NCBI GenBank assembly: GCA_028819675.1
Contig: JAPPKT010000640.1
Span: 1 to 24,596 of the forward strand
DNA: 24,596 bases
DNA from: Caldilineaceae bacterium
Lineage (GTDB): Bacteria; Chloroflexota; Anaerolineae; Caldilineales; Caldilineaceae
Direction of reading: 5' to 3'
Shown: piece after piece, positions 6,144 to 14,046 of the stretch
Position numbering within the stretch: the stretch's first letter is position 1
How the letters are laid out: each line of letters begins with the position of its first letter
The notes under the pieces: model-generated
The model's input: the letters and a program-made list of their open reading frames with translations, nothing else
The model's database searches: none
What the model was told of the DNA's origin: nothing
Program-made: the position numbers and the translations under genes

Positions 6144-7874
6144 ATGAAACCTTACCGAACAATTCTCGGCCTAGTTCTTCTGTTATCGCTTGTCCTCCTG
6201 GCGGCTTGCGGCGCGCCCGCAGACGGCGGGATGGCTGCTGAAGAAGCTCCGGCGGCGGAAGAGGCTGCGGCCGACGACGAAGTAGTCGAAATCGAGGAAA
6301 CCGAGGAAGAGGCGATGGAGATGAGCGGCGAAATCGTCGTCAGCATCGCCTCCAACGACGTCCAGACCTATCAGGCGATTGCTGACGCCTACATGGAGTT
6401 ACACCCGGACGTGAGCGTCCTCGTTGAGCTCAAGGCGCCCGGCGTCGATGCCTACTTGCAATGGATTCGCACGCAGTTCACTTCAGAAGTGCCGCGCGTG
6501 TCCATCATCGAGTCACCCCATCTGCGCGAATTCGCCCAGGAAGGGCGGCTGATCGACTGGGGCCCGTACCTCAACAAGGTGAATCCCTACACGGGCGAAA
6601 AGTGGGAGAATAGCTTTGAAACGTGGGGCCTGAATCTGGTGCGCGACCCCAATACGGGCCAGATGTTCACTATGCCTTATATGTCCGTCCAGACATTCTG
6701 GCTCTACAACAAGGCTCTCTTCGAACAGGCCGGCATCACTGACGTGCCGCCGCAACCGACTTGGGACCAATTTGTCGGTTGGAACGAGAAGCTGCGCGAC
6801 TCGGGAGTCATTCCCATCGCCATGGAAGGCACGACCGAGCAAATCTGGGGCGGCGGCCGCATGCCCTGGCTGATGCGTTCGGCGATGGACCAGTACCATC
6901 GCGACGAACTGCAGATCATTCAGTGCCAGGACGGTGACTGGTGCTTCCGCGAAGGCATCGATGACACCTGGTCATACGATCCCACCGACGTCCGCAATGA
7001 CGATCCGGACCGAGTCTCCGTCAACATTGCTCGCCATCTGGCCGCCTTGCGCGACGGCGAAATCAATTTCAACAACGATTGTACCGTAGAAATGATGACC
7101 AACATCGGACGCGTCTTCCAGACGGCAAACGGATTCGTCCCCGAAGGTTGGACCGGCATGACCGACGCATATCCTCTGTTCCTGACGCAGAAGGCGGCAA
7201 TGCGTATGGTTCATGGCGGCATCTACACCAGCCTGCCCAAAGACATTCGTGCACTCGCCCAAGGTGAGTATGGCGGCCAGGCCGAAGTTACAGAAGAGGA
7301 CTCAGCCGCTGCGGTCGAGTTTGAGTACGGTCGCTTCGCATTTCCCAACATCGAGGGCCCCTGTGTTCAGGGAACCGCACGTGCCAACGAATTGACTCAG
7401 GGCTACCTGGCTCTGCCCCTGAAAGACCGAGCCCAGAACGACTTGGAAGTCGACTTTGTAATGTTCTGGACCAGTCCCCAGGGTATGCAGATCTTCCTGG
7501 AAAACAAGCTGGATCCCGAAAACCTGCAGGGTGGTATCGCCGGTCCGCCGTTGATCAGAAACGTTACGCTTCCCGGCGAATGGGAGGAAGTATTCGCCCA
7601 GAGCGTTTTCGTCGGCAACTATGAAAAGCCAGGCGCGCCCGGCGACGCTGTTGCACGCGGCTTCTTCAAGTACGAAGAAACAAAACGCGAGTGGTCGATC
7701 ATGGTTCAGGAGTTCTTCGAAGGCAAGATTACCGCCGAACAGTTCGCGGAAAGCTACCAAGCCCTTCTCGAAGACAACTTTGACGGACTGTTGGAGTATC
7801 TCAACCTGACACACGAGGACCTCGACAATCCCGAGAAACGCCCCCCCGGTTGGGTCGCGGCCGGACCGTACTAA
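6144..7874 (+). CDS. Sugar ABC transporter substrate-binding lipoprotein, family 1
   Basis: This is a 576-residue extracytoplasmic sugar-binding protein for the MalF/MalG-type permeases encoded next. ATG 6144 is chosen over the earlier in-frame ATG 6096 because AAAGGAAGGA precedes it and because it places a canonical lipoprotein signal peptide at the N-terminus (MKPYRTILGL, hydrophobic core, LAAC with Cys22 as anchor). A strikingly acidic Ala/Glu linker runs from about residue 28 to 60. The mature part begins GEIVVSIAS and contains SBP_bac_1-like features (FTMPYMSVQTFWLYNKALFEQAGI; the QPTWDQFVGWNEKLRDSG region; then GLYLALP-like GYLALPLKD near 430). It is longer than the usual 400-450 residues, with an insert around CQDGDWCFREGIDDTW. 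The family is clear; the sugar is unknown. Confidence 0.92.
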   Translation: MKPYRTILGLVLLLSLVLLAACGAPADGGMAAEEAPAAEEAAADDEVVEIEETEEEAMEMSGEIVVSIASNDVQTYQAIADAYMELHPDVSVLVELKAPGVDAYLQWIRTQFTSEVPRVSIIESPHLREFAQEGRLIDWGPYLNKVNPYTGEKWENSFETWGLNLVRDPNTGQMFTMPYMSVQTFWLYNKALFEQAGITDVPPQPTWDQFVGWNEKLRDSGVIPIAMEGTTEQIWGGGRMPWLMRSAMDQYHRDELQIIQCQDGDWCFREGIDDTWSYDPTDVRNDDPDRVSVNIARHLAALRDGEINFNNDCTVEMMTNIGRVFQTANGFVPEGWTGMTDAYPLFLTQKAAMRMVHGGIYTSLPKDIRALAQGEYGGQAEVTEEDSAAAVEFEYGRFAFPNIEGPCVQGTARANELTQGYLALPLKDRAQNDLEVDFVMFWTSPQGMQIFLENKLDPENLQGGIAGPPLIRNVTLPGEWEEVFAQSVFVGNYEKPGAPGDAVARGFFKYEETKREWSIMVQEFFEGKITAEQFAESYQALLEDNFDGLLEYLNLTHEDLDNPEKRPPGWVAAGPY

Positions 7875-7886
7875 TCTGTTGGACTG

Positions 7887-7912
7887 CGCCTCCGCCCATT
7901 GCGGCGGAGGCG
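7887..7912 (+). other. GC-rich intercistronic hairpin between SBP and permease genes
   Basis: A perfect 10-bp stem (CGCCTCCGCC, 7887-7896, with GGCGGAGGCG, 7903-7912) closes a six-base CATTGC loop, 12 bases after the SBP stop. No T run follows. Such hairpins between a binding-protein gene and its permease genes, as in malE-malF of enterobacteria, protect the upstream message or reduce read-through so that the SBP is made in excess. The same role is inferred here. The TTG at 7899 lies in the loop, which argues against it as the permease start. Confidence 0.65.
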
Positions 7913-7940
7913 GCGCACAAGCCTTCAAGAACGAACGTCT

Positions 7941-10043
7941 ATGGGTTTGTCACTACGCCAGCCGTCCAGGATGAGACGAACACTTCATAATAAATCAGGC
8001 ACGCCGCTCTTGAGAGGGAGCGGCTTGCCTGGTTTGTGGTACAAGAGTACCGCTGTGCACTTGCGGCGGGCCGGCGGAGCGATCGCGCTGGCCGCCGCAA
8101 TTTTGCTGGCCATCACGTTGCCCCTGTCGGCACAGTCTCCGGAAGGTATACTGTGGGAGCATAAGGCCAGCAGTCGCGTCCAGGCCGTCGCCGTTTCCGA
8201 AGACGGGGCGCTCGTTGCCGTTGGCAGCCGTGATAATTCACTGCGACTGTTCGACGCACTCGGCCAACTGCTCTGGCCGTTCGAGGCCGAAAACAGCATT
8301 CTCGGCTTGGACATGTCGCCGGACGGGCAGTGGATCGCGGTCGCCTCAGAAGATCGCCACGTCTATCTGCTCGAAGGTGACGGCTCTGAACTGTGGAAGT
8401 TCAAAGCGGCCCGCCCGATGAACAATGCCGCCGTAGCCAGAGACGGGTCGCTGGTCGCAGCCACTTCCGATGACCGGTCGGTCTACGTTTTCGATAACAA
8501 AGGCAACCTGCTATGGCAGGAGGAACTGGGCATCGGAGTTCGGGCTATCGACATCTACGGGAGCGCCGAAAAAGCCCGTGTTGTTTTGGGCTCCGACGAC
8601 GGGTTCATCACAGTTTACAGCCGCGAAGGCAGAGACCTGCTCCAAATGCGGCTTGATTACAACGTAAATTCGGTTTCCGTAACCCCGAACGGCGCCCGCG
8701 TCCTGGCTGGCACAGGAGACGGCTCGGCCATTCTACTTAATGGAGCAAACGGAAGTGAGATTTGGCGTTTCAGGGCCGAAGACTCCGTTAACAGCGTCTC
8801 GCTGGCCAGTGACGGGTCCAACGCCCTCGTCGGCTCGAAGGACGGGAGCGCGTATCTGCTGGACGCTGACGGCAACCTGACTCACCAGTTTAGGCAGGAA
8901 TCCGAGGTTCTGAGTGTTAGCCTGGCTGGTGACGGCAACAGCCTCTCGGTTGGGGCAGTCTCCGGTTCGGCGAGAGTCTACGATCGAGCGGAGGCGTTGA
9001 GCGGAGCCGCCCGTTTGTCAGCCCAGCGCCAGCGAACGCTGCTGGCGGTAGTCGGCGCGATCGTGTTGCTCATCCTCGCAGCGGTCTGGGCCGCTCGCAA
9101 CACCGCGGCTGGACAGCAGGCCTGGCAGCGCAGTGCAGCCGGGCCTGTCAGCGTGCTGCAGACGATGTGGGGCGCCCGTCTCTCCTATCTTCTTATCCTG
9201 CCAACTCTGGCCCTGCTTTTAACCTTCAACTACTATCCCGCCTTCTCCGGCCTGTATCATGCCTTCACCGACTGGAGTCCAGGCGTCCGCACCGAATGGG
9301 TGGGCTTGGCAAACTTCCAGTCTCTGATGGATAATCGCTTCTTCCTTTCCGGCTTCCGCAATGCCGCTATCCTGGTCGTCGTATCCATTGCAAAAACAAT
9401 GACCATGCCGCTTCTTGTGGCGGAATTCATCTTCAACCTGCGCAACAGATTCTCACAGTATTGGTTTCGCACACTGTTTGTCGTGCCAATCGTGCTGCCC
9501 GCAGTGGTAGAGATCCTCGTCTGGAATAACATCTACGATCCCGCCATCGGTCTCCTCAACGAGAGCCTCAAGCTGGTGGGCCTGGAAGAGTTCACACGCG
9601 TCTGGTACGGTGACGCCAGCGTCGCCCTTGGCTCCATTATCTTTATCGGCGTGCCCTGGGTGAACGCCTTCGCCCTGCTCATCTTCTACGGCGGCCTCAT
9701 CTCCATCTCCAACGAAATCATCGACGCAAGTCTCGTCGACGGGGCCAGCACTTGGAAGCGCTTCTGGAGCATCGATCTGCCCCTGCTCATGGGCCAGGTC
9801 AAGCTGCTCCTCATCCTCAACTTCATCAACGCTGTCCAGACCTTTGAGCTTGTATTCCTAACGACCGGCGGCGGTCCCGGAGCGGCCACCTACACGCCCG
9901 CTCTTGAACTCTACTACAAGGCGATGCGAATGGATCGCATGGGCATCGCTTCAGCCATTGGAATGATTCTCTTTATCATAATCCTTGCAGGCACAGTGAT
10001 AAATATGCGTTTCGTCAGCTCCGCAACCGAGTATGAGGCCTGA
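7941..10043 (+). CDS. MalF-type sugar ABC permease fused to an N-terminal seven-bladed beta-propeller
   Basis: About 700 residues from ATG 7941; the ribosome-binding site is weak, with TTG 7899 and ATG 7971 as alternatives. Residues 45-62 form one hydrophobic helix (signal anchor or signal peptide). Residues 68-350 hold seven repeats with a 40-42-residue period, each ending in a G-x-(L/I)-W-like motif: W72, W112, W152, W192, L234, W275, H315. This is a PQQ/WD40-like propeller. A second helix spans 366-383. A complete MalF permease (about 410-692) follows, with several membrane helices and the EAA loop E592-I-I-D-A-S to G601, then LP at 613-614, which contacts the ATPase. This topology puts the propeller outside and the permease N-terminus inside. 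Ordinary MalF-like permeases are about 300 residues. The propeller may dock the SBP, bind glycan or sense ligand. Confidence 0.88.
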   Translation: MGLSLRQPSRMRRTLHNKSGTPLLRGSGLPGLWYKSTAVHLRRAGGAIALAAAILLAITLPLSAQSPEGILWEHKASSRVQAVAVSEDGALVAVGSRDNSLRLFDALGQLLWPFEAENSILGLDMSPDGQWIAVASEDRHVYLLEGDGSELWKFKAARPMNNAAVARDGSLVAATSDDRSVYVFDNKGNLLWQEELGIGVRAIDIYGSAEKARVVLGSDDGFITVYSREGRDLLQMRLDYNVNSVSVTPNGARVLAGTGDGSAILLNGANGSEIWRFRAEDSVNSVSLASDGSNALVGSKDGSAYLLDADGNLTHQFRQESEVLSVSLAGDGNSLSVGAVSGSARVYDRAEALSGAARLSAQRQRTLLAVVGAIVLLILAAVWAARNTAAGQQAWQRSAAGPVSVLQTMWGARLSYLLILPTLALLLTFNYYPAFSGLYHAFTDWSPGVRTEWVGLANFQSLMDNRFFLSGFRNAAILVVVSIAKTMTMPLLVAEFIFNLRNRFSQYWFRTLFVVPIVLPAVVEILVWNNIYDPAIGLLNESLKLVGLEEFTRVWYGDASVALGSIIFIGVPWVNAFALLIFYGGLISISNEIIDASLVDGASTWKRFWSIDLPLLMGQVKLLLILNFINAVQTFELVFLTTGGGPGAATYTPALELYYKAMRMDRMGIASAIGMILFIIILAGTVINMRFVSSATEYEA

Positions 10044-10983
10044 CATGGTGACGGTGCGAGAAGGTCAGGGGTCAGAGAGAATCGAGTCTGTCGAAACCCG
10101 CGCCGAAAGCGGCGAAGAGTCCGGCCAGCCAATTCTTTCCTCGGGCTCCGCCCTTGCAGTTTTCCACTTGAGCGGCACACAGTTCTTGCTCTATGCCGTC
10201 TTGCTCATCCTACTGATCGTTACCTTCATCCCTATCGTCTACCTGGTGGCACTCTCACTCAAGGACAACGGTCAGATCTACGGGCGTTTCTGGTCCATGC
10301 CCGATCCCTATCGCTGGGAAAACTTCGCGCTGGGCTCGCTGGCCATCTGGCGAGCGGTTCTGAACTCAATTCTGACGTCCGGAAGTTCGACGGCTGCGAC
10401 CGTCGTGCTCGCTAGCCTCAGCGGTTATGTCTTTGCAAGGCACCGGTTTCCCGGCAAAGAGATGATCTATACGGGTATCCTCGCCCTGCTGATGATCCCA
10501 CCGATTCTGACACTAATCCCCGCCTACGTTCTCATCCTCAATATGGGCTTGGAAAACACCTACTGGGCGCTCATATTGCCGTGGACATCGGGCGGCCAGG
10601 TCTTTGCACTGCTGCTATGCCGCAGCTTTTTCGCCACGCTGCCCGAGGAGTTTTTCGACGCGGCGCGCATCGACGGCGCCAGTGAGCTTCAGAGTTTCGC
10701 CAGAATCGCGGTACCGCTTTCCGCGCCGATACTGGTGACGGTGGCCGTAGTAAGACTGGTCACTACCTACAATCAGTTCATGTGGCCCCTGGTCGTCATC
10801 TCCAGCCCGAAACGCCAGGTCGTGGCCGTGGCCCTGACCCAGTTCACATCCGAGATCGGCGTCACCGATCTCGGTCCACAGATGGCCGGTTACATCCTGG
10901 CATCGATTCCTCTGATCGTGTTGTTTTCCTTCGGCATGAGGCACTATGTACGGGGCCTGACCGCCGGTGGTCTGAAAGCCTAG
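10033..10983 (+). CDS. MalG-type sugar ABC transporter permease
   Basis: This 316-residue inner-membrane subunit pairs with the propeller-MalF fusion to form the sugar channel. The ATG at 10033 overlaps the end of the upstream gene by 11 bases; an in-frame ATG at 10045, directly after the upstream stop, is an alternative, and either implies translational coupling. A polar, acidic N-terminal tail of about 45 residues precedes the first helix (about 50-75). The usual MalG features follow: SLKDNGQIYG, the helix block, and the EAA loop E206-FFDAARIDG (to Gly215) with V227-P228. The C-terminus has the family-typical RGLTAGGLKA. The tail is somewhat longer than usual. No gene for the cognate ATPase lies in the operon, so a shared MsmX/UgpC-like ATPase encoded elsewhere is expected. 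Confidence 0.95.
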   Translation: MRPDMVTVREGQGSERIESVETRAESGEESGQPILSSGSALAVFHLSGTQFLLYAVLLILLIVTFIPIVYLVALSLKDNGQIYGRFWSMPDPYRWENFALGSLAIWRAVLNSILTSGSSTAATVVLASLSGYVFARHRFPGKEMIYTGILALLMIPPILTLIPAYVLILNMGLENTYWALILPWTSGGQVFALLLCRSFFATLPEEFFDAARIDGASELQSFARIAVPLSAPILVTVAVVRLVTTYNQFMWPLVVISSPKRQVVAVALTQFTSEIGVTDLGPQMAGYILASIPLIVLFSFGMRHYVRGLTAGGLKA

Positions 10984-11022
10984 CTCCACAGCCTTCCCAC
11001 AATTGAACCCCGAGGTTTTCAC

Positions 11023-12066
11023 ATGGATAAATTACGAATCGGCGTCCTGAGCCACGCCCACGGTCACAGCAACGCCTACTGCCGCATGATTCAGGACTTC
11101 GGTGATGCGGAGCTGGTTGCCTGTTGGGACGATAACGAGGAACGCGGGCGCGAGGCCGCTGCCGCATTCGGCATGGCGTACCGCTTCGACTCCCAAGCCG
11201 TCACCTCCGATCCAAACATCGACGCCGTTGTCGTCACGACCGAAACGAATCGCCACGCCGAGTTCGTGGAGCAGGCCGCGGAGGCAGGCAAGGCGATCCT
11301 CTGTCAGAAGCCGCTGGCAACGACGCTGGAAGACTGCGATCGCATTATCGAGGTTGTTCGCCGCACCGGTGTCAAATTCAGTGTCGCTTTCCAGATGCGC
11401 CAAGACCCGGTCAACCGCAAAATCAAGGAGTTGGTCGATGCTAAGGCTGTCGGTGAAATCGCCGTCGTGCGCCGACGGCACTGTATCGGCGTGCTCAATA
11501 ACGAGGGCTTCTTCACCGGGCCCACCCGCTGGCACGTCGACCCCGTCGCCAACGTAGGAATGTTCTTCGACGACGCCATCCACGCCGCCGACTGGTTCTA
11601 CTGGACCTTTGGGCCTGCCAAGAGAGTAATGGCTGAGATCGACAATGTCGTAACCAATGTTGCGCCGGACGACAACGGTATTGCTCTTTTTCGCTTCGAA
11701 AGCGGCGCCATTGGCACTCTTTTCAACGGCTCAACAACTGTTGCAGGCGTCAATACGACTGAGATCTTCGGTGCAGAAGGGACAATCATCCAGGACTACG
11801 GGGACGGTCCGTCCACCTCCGTGCCCAGGCCGCCTGGCGCGGCCCCCTTACGAATGATTCGGCAGGGCGACGAAGACTGGCAGGATTTCCATCTGCCGAT
11901 CCCAGCGAGCCAGGGGGAACGGATCGCGGCGGTGCCCCGGCCGTTTATAGACTACGTTCGGGGCGTAAGCGACGAGCACGTCAGCGCCGAGGAAGGGCGC
12001 AAGTCGGTTGAAATGATCTTGGGGGCGTACCGTTCGGCACGCGAGGGCAGGAGGATCTCGCTCTAG
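11023..12066 (+). CDS. Divergent Gfo/Idh/MocA family oxidoreductase
   Basis: This 347-residue protein has a Gfo/Idh/MocA fold but altered motifs. The N-terminal nucleotide-binding loop reads GVLSHAHGHSNAY (residues 7-19) instead of GxGxxG, and the EKP motif is C94-Q95-K96-P97, so the Glu is replaced by Gln while Lys96 is kept. The C-terminal active-site region retains Asp184 and His187 (FFDDAIHAADW), and a segment around 169-173 (TRWHVDP) is rich in polar residues. The HAHGH loop could contribute a metal or substrate contact, or reflect a subfamily with changed cofactor handling. It follows MalG by 40 bases, with GAGG ahead of ATG 11023, and is the last gene of the unit; the next gene is convergent. 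The family call is firm, the reaction unknown. Confidence 0.9.
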   Translation: MDKLRIGVLSHAHGHSNAYCRMIQDFGDAELVACWDDNEERGREAAAAFGMAYRFDSQAVTSDPNIDAVVVTTETNRHAEFVEQAAEAGKAILCQKPLATTLEDCDRIIEVVRRTGVKFSVAFQMRQDPVNRKIKELVDAKAVGEIAVVRRRHCIGVLNNEGFFTGPTRWHVDPVANVGMFFDDAIHAADWFYWTFGPAKRVMAEIDNVVTNVAPDDNGIALFRFESGAIGTLFNGSTTVAGVNTTEIFGAEGTIIQDYGDGPSTSVPRPPGAAPLRMIRQGDEDWQDFHLPIPASQGERIAAVPRPFIDYVRGVSDEHVSAEEGRKSVEMILGAYRSAREGRRISL

Positions 12067-12090
12067 AGGCTGCGCCGCATGTCGCGGTTC

Positions 12091-12975
12091 TCAAATCAGG
12101 GGCAGCAATACTTTCGCCGTCTCTTCGACGAGCCAGCTGTAGAACTCTTCGGACAGAACACCGCTGCCATGGTCCTGGATGAACTGCAGTTGTACCGCGG
12201 TCAGCTCGGCTTCGGCCGCAGCTACGGCATTTTGGTACGGGTTGGCAGGCGTTCTATCCAGCGGGGCGACAAACTCGACTGTAAGCGCGCCGTCGTAACC
12301 GATCTCCTTCAGAGTACTGACAATCTGCGGCCAGTCTAGTGCACCCATGCCGCAAGCCATGCGATTGTTGTCGGCAACATGGAAGTCGACTAGCCGCTCC
12401 TTCGAGTTCCTGATCGCCTCGAGCATATCGACCTCTTCAATGTTGAGATGAAAGGTGTCTAGGCAGACTCCGCAGTCCGGACCGACCTCCTCGGCCAGCA
12501 ACACGGCCTGGTCGGCGCGGTTGAGAAAGTTAGTCTCAAATCGGTTGAGCGGCTCCAGGGCGATGCGAATCCCTTCCTTCTGAGCATGGTCGTAGACCTC
12601 CTTCAGGCTTTCAACGGCCCAGGCCCACTCCTGCTCAGGCGTATCCATGGGGGAAACCTTACCAACTTGCGATGGCACGACTGTCATCTCGTACCCGTCC
12701 AGCTCTTTCGCCATCGTAATGCAGTCATTGAGATACCTGATGGACGTAACGCGAACCGACTCATCAGCGTGAATCAGGTCTCGTCCCTCGAACATCAGTG
12801 AGACTGCCCCCCAGCAAGCGATTTCGTTCTCTGCTAGGAGTATTCGCAGTTCCTTTGTATCGAAGACCTCCGGCTCCCCGCTAATCTCTATGCTCTTGTA
12901 GCCATAGCGGGCCAGCCGCCGAACCGTTACATCGATCGGTTCTGCGCGCATCCAATTGTGCATCGAAAGGTGCAT
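12091..12975 (-). CDS. Sugar phosphate isomerase/epimerase family TIM-barrel protein
   Basis: This 294-residue protein of the xylose-isomerase-like TIM-barrel superfamily (AP endonuclease 2 fold) contains D-tagatose/D-psicose 3-epimerases, inosose dehydratases and related enzymes. The likely metal ligands are visible as Glu141 (ALEPLNRFE), Asp173 with neighbouring His176 (CLDTFHLNIEE), His199 (VDFHVADN) and Glu234 (TVEFVAPLD). The spacing of these matches 3-epimerases such as the tagatose 3-epimerase family. The start ATG 12975 has GGGAGAG upstream on the minus strand. It is probably co-transcribed with the DinB-fold gene 80 bases upstream and converges on the Gfo/Idh/MocA gene with only 24 bases between stops. 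A role in epimerising, or eliminating from, an oxidised sugar is plausible but not proven. Confidence 0.9.
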   Translation of the reverse strand: MHLSMHNWMRAEPIDVTVRRLARYGYKSIEISGEPEVFDTKELRILLAENEIACWGAVSLMFEGRDLIHADESVRVTSIRYLNDCITMAKELDGYEMTVVPSQVGKVSPMDTPEQEWAWAVESLKEVYDHAQKEGIRIALEPLNRFETNFLNRADQAVLLAEEVGPDCGVCLDTFHLNIEEVDMLEAIRNSKERLVDFHVADNNRMACGMGALDWPQIVSTLKEIGYDGALTVEFVAPLDRTPANPYQNAVAAAEAELTAVQLQFIQDHGSGVLSEEFYSWLVEETAKVLLPLI

Positions 12976-13055
12976 GGATTCTCTCCCAGAATTGTGTCGA
13001 GGCGCAGACGGCGCTTAGAAGAGAGACGGATTGAGAGCTACTCGGTCGGTCACAG

Positions 13056-13553
13056 TTACCCCATGCCTACCCAGTCGATTTCACGATTCGCCTGCGTAAG
13101 CAGGATAGTGCTCAGGTCGCCTATGTGCTGCTGCAGATGGCGAATATTGTAGATCTGCAGTTCCAACTTATCGAACGGAAGCCAGTGGAATCCGGACGGT
13201 GCGCTCAGGTCAACCGTGGGTACCGTGCTGACTACAAACGATCGCAGATGTTCAATATAGGCCAGAATCTCTTCGGGGCTGTATGGCTGGTCAGCCTGTG
13301 GCTGCTCATGCGGAGGCCAAGGCGTCGGACCTAAGAATTGGTACCCGTCTCTTGCATTTCCCCACAGTTTCATTTCGTCTTCTGAAGGTTGCATGTAGAG
13401 ATCCACGTAGAAGAGCGCATGGTATGCCACGCGCCAAAAGGGATTGGCCTCTCCCGGAACATTCCACAGCTCCTCAGGGCAGGAAGTGACTGTCTGCTCC
13501 ATCATCGACAGCGCGGCGCTAAACTGGGAAGCAACTGTTTTTGGGATATCCAT
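13056..13553 (-). CDS. DinB-fold (DinB/YfiT-like) metal-binding protein
   Basis: This 165-residue four-helix-bundle protein of the DinB/YfiT superfamily has the metal-binding triad His45 (VAYHALFYVDLY), His139 and His143 (IRHLQQHIGDL). Members act as thiol-dependent S-transferases, hydrolases or isomerases, or have unknown roles in stress. An upstream in-frame ATG at 13571 exists, but the sequence between contains AAAGGAG placed eight bases before the ATG at 13553, so the later start is chosen. It is preceded by a strong promoter candidate (13654-13682) and followed after 80 bases by the epimerase gene on the same strand. No substrate can be inferred. Thiol-dependent maleylpyruvate-isomerase-like activity is one possibility. 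Confidence 0.85.
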   Translation of the reverse strand: MDIPKTVASQFSAALSMMEQTVTSCPEELWNVPGEANPFWRVAYHALFYVDLYMQPSEDEMKLWGNARDGYQFLGPTPWPPHEQPQADQPYSPEEILAYIEHLRSFVVSTVPTVDLSAPSGFHWLPFDKLELQIYNIRHLQQHIGDLSTILLTQANREIDWVGMG

Positions 13554-13610
13554 TGGGGAAACTCCTTTCACTCTCGGTCACGAAAGATCTCGAACCGGAC
13601 CCTTTGGCAA

Positions 13611-13656
13611 GACTTGAAATAAACTGTCAGATTGTGTTCACAGCATGACTTGAATT
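13611..13656. promoter_or_regulatory. Possible operator: direct repeat and inverted repeat over the promoter start
   Basis: GACTTGAA occurs at 13611-13618 and 13647-13654, 36 bp apart, the second copy touching the -10 element. Between them lies the inverted repeat TGTG-TT-CACA (13633-13642). A regulator binding here would cover the transcription start of the DinB-epimerase pair. The motif is short, so this is tentative. Confidence 0.3.
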
Positions 13657-13682
13657 GTAATGGCCTGCTACTGCACTGTCAA
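13654..13682 (-). promoter_or_regulatory. Strong sigma70-like promoter for the DinB-epimerase pair
   Basis: Read on the minus strand, TTGACA (complement of 13677-13682) is followed after exactly 17 bp by TACAAT (complement of 13654-13659), a perfect -35 and a five-of-six -10. Transcription would start near 13647, about 94 bases before the chosen DinB start. Confidence 0.65.
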
Positions 13683-14046
13683 TCGAAAAGGGGCACAGGA
13701 ACGTTGGACTAGTCGGGACGAATTTGCAACAGCACTTGGTGAAGGGTGTCTCTCACACCGGTCGAGGCGAGACCGGCATCGCGGCACAGATTCCATTGCA
13801 CGAGGGCAACTCTGAGGGATCAGAACAATGAAAGGTTTTGGTGGAGTTGGATCGTGGCAAACAAGCCCTGCATCGCGAGCTTCTTGACATGCAAGTCAGA
13901 TTGGCAGCTCTCTTGGCGTCTGCCAGCAAGCACTCGGACCAATCGATATTCGCACAAAACTGCATTCCCTGAGACAGCAAACTTTCCGGCAGTTTGGCGT
14001 CCAGGCTCCTCAAACTTCTCGCCAGACCTTCAGCACGGGTGCCCAG
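13683..14046. other. Intergenic region without a recognised gene
   Basis: The stretch between the DinB promoter and the MscS stop contains only short open frames in several phases (for example a helix-like peptide around 13840-13970 ending at TGA) without good starts or family features. It may be decayed coding sequence, but nothing is recognisable. No transcription terminator for the MscS gene is obvious on the minus strand. Confidence 0.45.

Noticed and set aside
7899..7940. TTG at 7899 as start of the propeller-permease
   Set aside because: The codon sits in the loop of a strong hairpin and yields an Arg-run N-terminus; no ribosome-binding site is available there.
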